A stretch of DNA of 64,000 nucleotides from Streptomyces sp. R41 (GTDB lineage Bacteria; Actinomycetota; Actinomycetes; Streptomycetales; Streptomycetaceae). Below, piece after piece: positions 40,455 to 48,099 of the stretch. The DNA lies in contig NZ_CP163443.1 of the NCBI RefSeq assembly GCF_041053055.1, positions 8,043,001 through 8,107,000 on the forward strand. Direction: 5' to 3'. The notes below the pieces were generated by a model. That model made no database searches, was not told where the DNA came from, and worked only from the letters and a program-made list of their open reading frames with translations. A program made the translations under genes and the position numbers. Positions within the stretch are counted from its first letter, which is position 1. The number at the start of each line of letters is the position of its first letter.

Positions 40455-42200
40455 TCACGCCTGTGTCAGCACCACACACGACTCGCCCGGCACGCTCAAC
40501 ACCCCGTCCGCGTCCGGCGCTTCGACCGGCTCCCAGGCGGCCAGCACGCGCGCGTGGCGGATGCCGAGCGGGATCGCGGCGGTCCCCTTGGAGAGGTTGA
40601 CGGCCACCCGGATGTCACCGCGCCGGAGCGCCAGCCAGCGGGCCTGCGCGTCGTGGGCGACTCTGACCGCCGCGAGGTCGGGGTCCGAGAGGTCGGCCTG
40701 GCGCCGGCGCAGGGCGATGAGCTCGCGGTACCAGGCCAGCACGCGCGCGTGGAGTGCCTTTTCGGGTTCCGACCAGTCGAGGCAGGAGCGGTCCCGGGTC
40801 GCCGGGTCCTGTGGGTCGGGGACGTCCTCCTCGGCCCAGCCGTGCGCCGCGAACTCCCGGCGCCTGCCGAGCCGTACGGCCTCGGCGAGCTCAGGATCGG
40901 TGTGGTCGGTGAAGAACTGCCAGGGCGTGCCCGCGGCCCACTCCTCGCCCATGAAGAGCATCGGCGTGAAGGGCGCGGTGAGCGTCAGCGCGGCGGTGCA
41001 AGCCAGCAGCCCGGGGGAGAGGGAGGCCGAGAGCCGGTCGCCCTGGGCGCGATTGCCGATCTGGTCGTGGGTCTGGGCGTAGCCGAGCAGGCGGTGCGCC
41101 GAGACGCGGGTGCGGTCCAGCGGACGGCCGTGAGAGCGCCCGCGGAAGCTGGAGTACGTGCCGTCGTGGAAGTAGCCCGACGTAAGCGTTTTCGCGAGCG
41201 CCGCGAACGGTGCACGCGCGAAGTCCGCGTAGTAGCCCTGTGCCTCACCGGTCAGCGCGGCGTGCAGCGCGTGATGGAAGTCGTCGTTCCACTGGGCGTG
41301 CAGTCCGAGACCGCCCTCCTCGCGGGAGGTCACGAGCCGTGGGTCGTTCAGATCCGACTCGGCGATCAGGAAGAGCGGCCGGCCGAGGTCGTCGGCGAGC
41401 GTGTCCACGGCCGTCGACAGCTCCTCCAGGAAGTGCACCGCGCGCGTGTCGCGCAGTGCGTGCACCGCGTCCAGGCGCAGCCCGTCGATCCGGTAGTCGC
41501 GCAGCCACGCCAGCGCGCTGTCGACGAGATACGCGCGCACCTCGTCCGAACCGGGCGCGTCCAGGTTCACGGCGGAGCCCCAGGGCGTCTGGTGGGTGTC
41601 CGTGAAGTACGGCCCGAACGCGGGCAGGTGGTTGCCGGAGGGGCCGAGATGGTTGTGCACGACGTCGAGGACGACGCCCAGGCCGAGTTCGTGCGCCCGG
41701 TCGGCGAAGCGCTTCAGTGCCTCGGGACCGCCGTACGGCTCGTGAACGGCCCACAGCGAGACACCCTCGTACCCCCAGCCGTGCCGCCCCGGGAAGGGGC
41801 ACAGCGGCATCAACTCGACGTGGGTGATGCCCAGTTCCGCCAGATGTCCGAGCCGCTCGGCGGCCGCGTCCAGCGTGCCCTCGGGCGTGTACGTCCCCAC
41901 GTGCAGCTCGTACAGGACCGCGCCCGGCAGCGGGCGCCCAGCCCACTCGGTGCGCCACTCGTACCGCTCCTGGTCCACCACCGCGCTCAGCCCGTCGGGG
42001 CCGTCCGGCTGCCGCCGTGAGCGGGGATCGGGCAGTACGGGGCCGTCGTCCACCGCGAACCCGTATCGCATCCCGTCGTGCGCATCCGCGTCGCCCGTCC
42101 ACCACCCGGCACGCTCCTGATCGCGCTCCAACGCGCGCGTGGCGCCCGCGCAATGGAGCGTCACCCGGTCGGCCTGCGGTGCCCACACCTCGAACCGCAC
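40455..42200 (-). CDS. treZ: Malto-oligosyltrehalose trehalohydrolase TreZ
   Basis: A 581-residue cytosolic GH13 enzyme that releases trehalose from maltooligosyl-trehalose made by TreY. An N-terminal CBM48-like domain (FEVWAPQADRVTLHC) is followed by the (beta/alpha)8 barrel with VVLDVVHNHLGPSGN, the nucleophile Asp in GLRLDAVHAL, the acid Glu in FLIAESDLND and Asp in YAQTHDQIGNR; LFMGEEWAAGTPWQFFTDH is typical of TreZ. GTG 42200 has AAGGGGGAACC upstream. It forms the TreXYZ route with treY (48059-50476) and treX (52294-54402), all on the minus strand but separated by unrelated genes. Confidence 0.96.
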   Translation of the reverse strand: MRFEVWAPQADRVTLHCAGATRALERDQERAGWWTGDADAHDGMRYGFAVDDGPVLPDPRSRRQPDGPDGLSAVVDQERYEWRTEWAGRPLPGAVLYELHVGTYTPEGTLDAAAERLGHLAELGITHVELMPLCPFPGRHGWGYEGVSLWAVHEPYGGPEALKRFADRAHELGLGVVLDVVHNHLGPSGNHLPAFGPYFTDTHQTPWGSAVNLDAPGSDEVRAYLVDSALAWLRDYRIDGLRLDAVHALRDTRAVHFLEELSTAVDTLADDLGRPLFLIAESDLNDPRLVTSREEGGLGLHAQWNDDFHHALHAALTGEAQGYYADFARAPFAALAKTLTSGYFHDGTYSSFRGRSHGRPLDRTRVSAHRLLGYAQTHDQIGNRAQGDRLSASLSPGLLACTAALTLTAPFTPMLFMGEEWAAGTPWQFFTDHTDPELAEAVRLGRRREFAAHGWAEEDVPDPQDPATRDRSCLDWSEPEKALHARVLAWYRELIALRRRQADLSDPDLAAVRVAHDAQARWLALRRGDIRVAVNLSKGTAAIPLGIRHARVLAAWEPVEAPDADGVLSVPGESCVVLTQA

Positions 42201-42393
42201 AGACGGTTCCCCCTTGTCAGCTCACCGTGACATAGCCTGTCCATGGTGCTTCACGTGAGATCAATTCGCTTTCGAATCCACCCTTTTGCCGCGTGTTTGC
42301 CGCCCTCTTTTCACGCGGAGCGCTCCGTCCAGCCGCATCGGCCGTTTCCGTGTTTTCTGGACACCCCGCTCTCGCTGCCCGACAATCACCAGC

Positions 42394-42945
42394 GTGACGT
42401 CGTCTTTCGAGTTCCACACGTACCCCGCGCGGCTGTCCGACGCGGAGCGCGACCGGGCGCTCAAGGCGCTCCGTGACGGCGTCGCCCTCGGTCGTCTCTC
42501 GCACGACACGTTCATCCGCCGCATGGAGTTGGCGCTCGCCGCCCGCAGGCCCGACGAACTCGCCGTGCTCACCGCCGACCTGCCCACCGAGGGCCGCTGG
42601 TCGAAGCTGGTGTTCGGCACCGTGGAGGCGGTCTCCGGCTTCACCGTACGACTGCGCAGGGCCTGGCAGGCCGAGCGGCTCCCGAAGCTGCTGCTGCCCC
42701 ACCCGGGCAGCCCGTACCCGCTGCGCATCGGTCGTGACCCCGCCAGCGGCCTGCGGCTCAACCACGAGACCGTGTCCCGGGTGCACGCCGAACTGAGCCG
42801 GCAGGGTGGGCTGTGGGTGCTGCGCGACCTGGGCTCGACGAACGGCACAACCGTCAACGGACGGCGCGTCATCGGCGCCGCCGTCGTCAAGGACGGCGAC
42901 CAGATCGGCTTCGGGCGGATGATGTTCCGCCTCGCGTCGGACTGA
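42394..42945 (+). CDS. DUF1707 and FHA-domain protein
   Basis: A 183-residue protein. The N-terminal DUF1707 (about 5-58: RLSDAERDRALKALRDGVAL, GRLSHDTFIRRMELALAAR) is typical of small actinomycete membrane-associated proteins. The C-terminal FHA domain (about 95-180) contains IGRDPASGLRL, SRVHAEL and GSTNGTTVNG, the residues that bind phosphothreonine. It probably recruits a Ser/Thr-kinase target. The ribosome site before GTG 42394 is weak. The last codons are the start of a 30-bp tandem repeat array (42924 onward). Confidence 0.88.
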   Translation: MTSSFEFHTYPARLSDAERDRALKALRDGVALGRLSHDTFIRRMELALAARRPDELAVLTADLPTEGRWSKLVFGTVEAVSGFTVRLRRAWQAERLPKLLLPHPGSPYPLRIGRDPASGLRLNHETVSRVHAELSRQGGLWVLRDLGSTNGTTVNGRRVIGAAVVKDGDQIGFGRMMFRLASD

Positions 42946-43134
42946 GCCGTGGCGTTGCGGCTCGCGTCGGACTGAGTCATGGCGTTGCGGGCTTGTGTGG
43001 GAGTGAGCCCTGAGGTTCCGGCTCGTGTCGGAGCGAGCCCTGAGGTTCCGGCTTGTGTCCGAGCGAGCCCTGAGGTTCCGGCTTGTGTCCGAGCGAGCCC
43101 TCAGGATCCGGCTCGCGTCGCAGTGAGCACGATC
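42924..43134. repeat. Seven 30-bp tandem repeats starting in the 3' end of the FHA gene
   Basis: Units of 30 bp (one of 31) begin with GTTCCG/GTTGCGG and contain TCGTGTCGGAGCGAGCCC-type sequence. Unit 1 (42924-42953) covers the last codons and stop of the FHA gene; later units lie downstream and grow more alike (43015-43104 are near identical). A partial eighth unit follows at 43135. Confidence 0.9.
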
Positions 43135-43318
43135 TTCCGCCTTCCGTCTTGCGCCGGACAGCCCTGGTCCCATTGACCTCTGGTCTGGGATTCACCCACC
43201 GATTTCCTCAACGTCCCTTACGTTCCGCGGTGTTGACGTACCCCCAGAGCCGTGACTGACTGTGCGTACACCATGCACATCAGGTGAACCGACGGCACCA
43301 CATAAGTGGAGGTGTGCC

Positions 43319-44671
43319 CTGCCGCCACTCCTCCGCTACCCGACTGTGGACGAACTGGGCGCCCGTGCGGCCGCGCTCGTCGCGCGCCGTCCGAGGGACG
43401 CCAGGCTGCGCCGCGTGGGCACCTCGCGGGCGGGTACGCCGCTGTGGCTCCTGTCCGTCGGGCACGGCAGCCGCCAGGCCCTCGTCGTCGCAGGACCGCA
43501 TGCCAACGAACCCGTCGGCGGCGCCACGGCCCTGCGCCTCGCCGAACGGGCGCTCGCCGATCCCCGGTTGACCGAGGGGGCGGACGCCACCTGGAACCTG
43601 CTGCTGTGCCTCGATCCCGACGGCGCCCGCCGCAACGAGGCGTGGCTGTCGGGCCCGTACACCCTCGGCCACTACTTCCGGCACTTCTTCCGGCCCGGCT
43701 TCCTCGAACAGCCCGAGTGGCTGCCCGAGGGCGCGGACGGGGCCACCCTCCCCGAGACCCGCGCCCTTCTCGACCTCCAGGACGAACTTCGGCCCTTCCT
43801 GCAGTGCTCCCTGCACGGGGTCGACGTCGGCGGTGCCTTCGTCGAGCTGACCCGCGAACTGCCCGGCCTCGCCCAGCGCGTCGCGCGCACCGCGGCGCGC
43901 CTCGGCATCCCGCGCGAACTCGGCCCGTACGACACCCTGTACTGGCCGGCGCTCGGGCCCGCCGTCTACCGCATCCCGCCGCCGCGCAGGGGCGGCCTGG
44001 CCGCCGCCATCACGGAGGCGGCGGTCGAGTCCACCTGGTTCCACCCGCACCCGTACGGCACGGTGACGGCGGTCGTCGAGGCCCCCATGTGGGGCGTCGT
44101 GGCCGTGGAGGACTCCTCGCGGCCCGCCGACGCCGACGCGGTGCTGCGCACCGTCAGCCGCACGCTGCGCCGCGACACACGGGTCCTGGAGGGCATCCTC
44201 GCGCGCGTGCGGCCCAGCCTCGGCGCCTCCCCGGAAGTGGCCTGCCTCCTCGCGCCCGTCGACGACTATTTACTGGTCGGCCCCGGACTCGCCGACTCGT
44301 GGGACCCCGACGTGCACGACGCCGGGGCGCGCCCCCTGCCGGCGCTCGACACCGCCCGTCTGACGGCGCTGCGTCTCGCGGGACGCCGGGTCGCGCTGCG
44401 CACGGCCGGGCTGCTGCACCAGCTCGTGTCCGCCTCCGGGCACGACCCGTGCGGCGTGCTGCCGGAGCTCGACCGGCTCATCGACGAGTGGTGCGCCGAC
44501 TACCGCGAGGGCTGCGGGGCGCGCTGGATCCCGGTCGCCCGCCAGGTCGAGTACCAGGCACGCGTGGTGCTCGCCTCGTTCGAACTCGCCGGGCGGCACG
44601 CGTCCGTGCGCTCCCGTTCGGGTGAGTCCGGGTGGGGTTCGCAGGCCGCGGTGCCGATGCATCTGGAATGA
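43319..44671 (+). CDS. M14-type zinc carboxypeptidase-like protein (paralogue A), probable CTG start
   Basis: About 450 residues with M14 metallopeptidase features: HANEP (His61, Glu64), the second His in SLHGVDVGG (His166) and the likely catalytic Glu in VVEAPMWG. No signal peptide is evident, so it is predicted cytosolic. It is homologous along its length to the inverted gene 45188-46438. The start is unusual: a perfect GGAGGT (43308-43313) lies five bases before CTG 43319, and the paralogue aligns from this point (LLPELRYP vs PPLLRYP). The alternative GTG 43262 has no ribosome site. Codon 318 (44270-44272) is TTA, implying bldA-dependent translation. Its stop overlaps the SSI start (ATGA). 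Confidence 0.83.
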   Translation: MPPLLRYPTVDELGARAAALVARRPRDARLRRVGTSRAGTPLWLLSVGHGSRQALVVAGPHANEPVGGATALRLAERALADPRLTEGADATWNLLLCLDPDGARRNEAWLSGPYTLGHYFRHFFRPGFLEQPEWLPEGADGATLPETRALLDLQDELRPFLQCSLHGVDVGGAFVELTRELPGLAQRVARTAARLGIPRELGPYDTLYWPALGPAVYRIPPPRRGGLAAAITEAAVESTWFHPHPYGTVTAVVEAPMWGVVAVEDSSRPADADAVLRTVSRTLRRDTRVLEGILARVRPSLGASPEVACLLAPVDDYLLVGPGLADSWDPDVHDAGARPLPALDTARLTALRLAGRRVALRTAGLLHQLVSASGHDPCGVLPELDRLIDEWCADYREGCGARWIPVARQVEYQARVVLASFELAGRHASVRSRSGESGWGSQAAVPMHLE

Positions 44672-45099
44672 CGAAATCCATTCCGGCGAAGACGGTTCAA
44701 GCGGTACGTGTCGGACTGCTCGCTGCGGCAGCCCTCCTCACGGTGGGCGCGGCCCCGTCCCAGGCGGCACGACATGAGTCCCTCCCCGGCAACTGGCTCG
44801 ACCTCACCGTCACGCCCGGTGACGCCCACTCCAGCGGCACCCCCGGCACCCTGCTGTTCTGCGACCCGCCCCTGGGGCACCCGCACGCGGCACAGGCCTG
44901 CGAGGAACTCCGGGCCGCCGGGGGCGACATCTCCCGGATCCCGCCCAGGGCCGACGCCCTGTGCCCCATGATCTACGCCCCGGTGACCGCGTCGGCGAAG
45001 GGCGTATGGGACGGCCGCCGGGTCGCCTACACGCATACCTTCTCGAACTCCTGCGTGATGGCGGCCGCGACGGGAGCCGTGTTCGAGCTGTCGGACTGA
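44668..45099 (+). CDS. Subtilisin inhibitor-like protein (SSI family)
   Basis: A 143-residue secreted protease inhibitor. The signal peptide covers about residues 1-33 (AVRVGLLAAAALLTVGAA, cut near SQA-ARH). The mature domain has the four SSI cysteines (65, 78, 99, 129). The reactive-site loop reads CPMIYAPV, placing P1 at Met101 and P1' at Ile102, close to the Met-Val of classical SSI and suited to subtilisin-like proteases. The C-terminal signature KGVWDGRRVAYTHTFSNSC is typical. Its ATG overlaps the stop of the M14 gene, so expression is tied to that gene and its TTA codon. Confidence 0.95.
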   Translation: MTKSIPAKTVQAVRVGLLAAAALLTVGAAPSQAARHESLPGNWLDLTVTPGDAHSSGTPGTLLFCDPPLGHPHAAQACEELRAAGGDISRIPPRADALCPMIYAPVTASAKGVWDGRRVAYTHTFSNSCVMAAATGAVFELSD

Positions 45100-45187
45100 T
45101 CGGACCGAGTCGGACGGTGGACCGGCACGCGCGCGTACGGGTCGAGAAACCTCACGACGGGTTCGCGCGCGTACGCCTCGAAAACCC

Positions 45188-46438
45188 TCACGCCGCGTTG
45201 TCGCGCGCGTGGCGGGCCGCCGCCACCACCGTACGGGCCTGGTGTTCGACCTGGTGCTCCAGCGGTACCCAGCGGGCGCGGAACCGTTCGGCGAAGGCGT
45301 CGCTCCACGCGGCGACGAGGGCTTCGAGGCGCTGTGCGTCGCGGTCGTCGGCCTCCTGGAGGACGCGCAGCAGCATCGCGGCGGCCCGCAGCGGGAGCCG
45401 GCGGCCGAACGCGTCGACGCTGCCGACGTACGCCATGGTCGTGTCCGGAGGCGGCGTCTGGATCCAGTCGTCGGCGAGGCCCGGTACCAGCTCCAGCGCC
45501 CACTTCGCGGCCCGCAGAAGCGGTCCGTCGGGTCCTTGCAGCCGCGGCAGGGCCTCCGTGAGCACCGCCTCCACCTGAAGCGCGTCGCGCACCAGCCGGC
45601 GGGCCAGTCGCCGCATCGCCGCCGCGGGGGAGGGGTGCGGCGCCGGATCGTCCACCAGGTCGCTGGCCCACATCGGCACCTCGACGACGGCGGTCAGCCC
45701 GCCGTACCGGTGGGCGTGGTACCAGGTGCTGTGCCGGGCGTCGTCGGGCATGCTCGGGTACGCCGCGTCCGAGCCGGGTGCCGGCATCACATGCACCCCG
45801 GGCCCCGAGGCGGGCCAGCCCGCGGCGTCCGAGGCGGCCGTCTCCACCGGGATGTGCAGCTCCGCCGCGGACTTGGCGAACGGCTCGGCCAGTCCCGGGA
45901 TGTCCTTGGTCAACTGCACCCAGCTGCCGCCCAGATCGGTCCCGTGCAGCGTCACCTGCAGGTAGGGCCGCAACTCGTCGATGACCCGGGTGAGGGCGCG
46001 GGTCTCGGGCGGCAGCCGGTCGGGCGGCAGGACGGACGGCGACCACTCCGGCTGCTCGGGGCCGGCCGGACGGAAGAAACCCAGGTGGTAGTCGAGCAGC
46101 GTGCGCGGCGCGGGCGTCACATGGAGGCTCGCCCCGTCCGGGTCCGCGCAGAGCAGGAAGTGCCAGGAGGTCTCGGCCCGCAACTCCCGTTCGCGCAGTG
46201 CGCGTTCGGCCAGGGCGAGCAGGGTCGAACCGCCCGTCGGTTCGTTCGCGTGGGCGCCCGCCACGACGAGGACCGCGCGCCGCGCGTGGCCGACGGACAG
46301 CAGGTGAAGGGGTCTGCCCGCGCGCGAGACGCCCACTTGTCTCAGGACGCACAGGCCGGGTCGGTGAGCCGCCAACGCCCGGGCGGACGAGACGATTTCG
46401 GTCACACTGGGGTAGCGCAACTCCGGCAGAAGACTCAC
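45188..46438 (-). CDS. M14-type zinc carboxypeptidase-like protein (paralogue B)
   Basis: About 416 residues, homologous to 43319-44671 from end to end (ELRYPSVTEIVSSARALAAHRP; SRAGRPLHLLSVGH). Zinc motif HANEP and the second His in TLHGTDLGGSW are present, as is TAVVEVPMWA near the expected catalytic Glu. No signal peptide is evident. No TTA codon is seen, unlike paralogue A. The start is uncertain: GTG 46438 aligns with the paralogue, while GTG 46480 adds 14 residues; neither has a strong ribosome site. It converges on the SSI gene. Confidence 0.85.
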   Translation of the reverse strand: MSLLPELRYPSVTEIVSSARALAAHRPGLCVLRQVGVSRAGRPLHLLSVGHARRAVLVVAGAHANEPTGGSTLLALAERALRERELRAETSWHFLLCADPDGASLHVTPAPRTLLDYHLGFFRPAGPEQPEWSPSVLPPDRLPPETRALTRVIDELRPYLQVTLHGTDLGGSWVQLTKDIPGLAEPFAKSAAELHIPVETAASDAAGWPASGPGVHVMPAPGSDAAYPSMPDDARHSTWYHAHRYGGLTAVVEVPMWASDLVDDPAPHPSPAAAMRRLARRLVRDALQVEAVLTEALPRLQGPDGPLLRAAKWALELVPGLADDWIQTPPPDTTMAYVGSVDAFGRRLPLRAAAMLLRVLQEADDRDAQRLEALVAAWSDAFAERFRARWVPLEHQVEHQARTVVAAARHARDNAA

Positions 46439-46812
46439 CCCCGACTTGTCCGCCCTGCGTCGCTTTCCGCAGTACTCCACGGACTGAGTGAACTGTCAAG
46501 GAGTTGACGGGGCGGCTCCAGGGGGCGCCAGGTGGCATTTACCGCTGGCAGGGGGGTGTGCACCGCCAGAGGGAGGACTCACCGTCGGCGAGGACTGCGG
46601 GGCGCTCTCCGTCGACCCGCCCTGGGGCCACGCCCGCCGGTACCACCGACGGGTGTGGCCGAGACCTTCGGGGAGGCGATTTACGCGGCCTCCGCAGATG
46701 CGCCCGCTTCACCCGTTCGGGCGTACGAGGACTGCGGTCCGATCGCATCGATGGTCAGCTGAGAACTACCGCGCGCGGATCCGGCGCGCACATCCGAAGT
46801 GGGAGGCCGCCG
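46439..46812. promoter_or_regulatory. Divergent intergenic region
   Basis: About 370 bases between M14 paralogue B and the P450 gene. The last part contains GGGAGG at 46801-46806, the ribosome site that fixes the P450 start at GTG 46813. No clear operator or other element is seen. Confidence 0.45.
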
Positions 46813-48099
46813 GTGCTGTGTCCTCACGGCCTTCCCGGCGAAGGCGCGCCCGCGGCCCCTCCCACAGGAGCACTGCGCGGGCGGCTGCTGTCGGCGCCCC
46901 CGGGGGTCGGCGCGGTGAACCCGTTCGCGCCGCCGGGCCCGTCCGCGCCTCAGGCACCGTTCGCGCCCCTGAACGGGCCGGAGCCCTTGAGCCCGCGCCC
47001 GGAGAGCGGCTCGGCGCCGCCGAGCCTGCTCGCCCCCGGCACCGAGCGCGACCCGTACCCGCTGTACCGGACCCTCCGTGAGCGGCACCCCCTCGTGTAC
47101 GACGAGCCGTTCGACGCCTGGCTGGTCAGCCGGTACGCCGACGTCCACGCCGCGCTCGCGGACCCACGGCTCGTCGCGCCGCCGCCGGGGCGCACCCTGG
47201 CCCACCTGGAGGGCGGCACGCACAGCGCGCACCGGGCCCTCGTCTCACCGGCGTTCCGAGGGGCCGCGCTGGCCGCCCTGACCGCCGGTGTGGAACGCAC
47301 GGCGTACGTCCTCGCCCGCCGCCTCGCGGCCCGCCAGCAGGCCGATCTCGTGGCCGAGTTCTGCCACTGGCTGCCCACCGCGGCGGCCGTCGCCGCACTC
47401 GGGCTGCCGTACGAGGACACCGCGCGCGTCCACGCGTGGTGCCGTACGGGCCTCGATCACCTGGGCGGCCACCACCCCGAACTGGACGCCTTCCTGCGCC
47501 CGTACATCGCGCGTCGCCGTGCCCACCCGGGCGCCGATCTGCTGTCCGCGCTGTGCACGGCCCGGGCCGACGGGCGCCCACTGTCGGACGAGGCCGTGGC
47601 GGGGCTGGCCGGGACACTCCTCGGCGCGGGCGGCGAGGCGACCGCCCACGCGCTCGCGTCGTTCCTGGCGAATCTCCTCGACCACCCCGGCCAGTTGGGG
47701 ATGATCCGGGCCCGTCCCGCGCTCGCGGCCGGTGCCTGGGCCGAGTCGCTGCGCCGTGATCCGCCGCTGCACGTCGTCTCGCGCCGGGCCGTCGAGCCCG
47801 TCGGCCCCATCCCGGCGGGCGCCACCGTGGCGTGTTTGCTGGGGGCGGCGGGACGCGACCCGGCACGGTTCGCCGACCCGGACCGCTACGACGCCTTCCG
47901 CGCCGACCCGGGTGAGCTCGCGTACGGCTCCGGACGGCACTTCTGCCCGGGCGCGCTGCTCGCCCGGCTCACGGCGGAACACGGCCTGCACGCCCTGCTG
48001 GCGGCCCTGCCGGACCTGCGCTGGGCCCCGGGCTTCCGGCCCGCTCCGGAAGGCCTGATCAGCCGCTCTCCCCGGACCCTGCTGGTGCGCCCGCGCTGA
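46813..48099 (+). CDS. Cytochrome P450
   Basis: A 428-residue P450 with a Pro/Ala-rich N-terminal ~60 residues (PFAPPGPSAPQAPFAPLNG) before the usual fold. Motifs: I-helix GAGGEAT, K-helix ESLR with RRDPP, and heme loop GSGRHFCPG. GTG 46813 is chosen because GGGAGG precedes it by six bases; GTG 46915 is an alternative. The 3' end overlaps the convergent treY gene by 41 bases, so the two transcripts are antisense at their ends. The substrate is unknown. Confidence 0.88.
   Translation: MLCPHGLPGEGAPAAPPTGALRGRLLSAPPGVGAVNPFAPPGPSAPQAPFAPLNGPEPLSPRPESGSAPPSLLAPGTERDPYPLYRTLRERHPLVYDEPFDAWLVSRYADVHAALADPRLVAPPPGRTLAHLEGGTHSAHRALVSPAFRGAALAALTAGVERTAYVLARRLAARQQADLVAEFCHWLPTAAAVAALGLPYEDTARVHAWCRTGLDHLGGHHPELDAFLRPYIARRRAHPGADLLSALCTARADGRPLSDEAVAGLAGTLLGAGGEATAHALASFLANLLDHPGQLGMIRARPALAAGAWAESLRRDPPLHVVSRRAVEPVGPIPAGATVACLLGAAGRDPARFADPDRYDAFRADPGELAYGSGRHFCPGALLARLTAEHGLHALLAALPDLRWAPGFRPAPEGLISRSPRTLLVRPR

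Noticed and set aside
42977..43195. Frames with 10-residue repeats (EPQGSL-type) over the 30-bp array
   Set aside because: Both strands are open only because the repeat unit is 30 bp and lacks stops; no start signal or homology.
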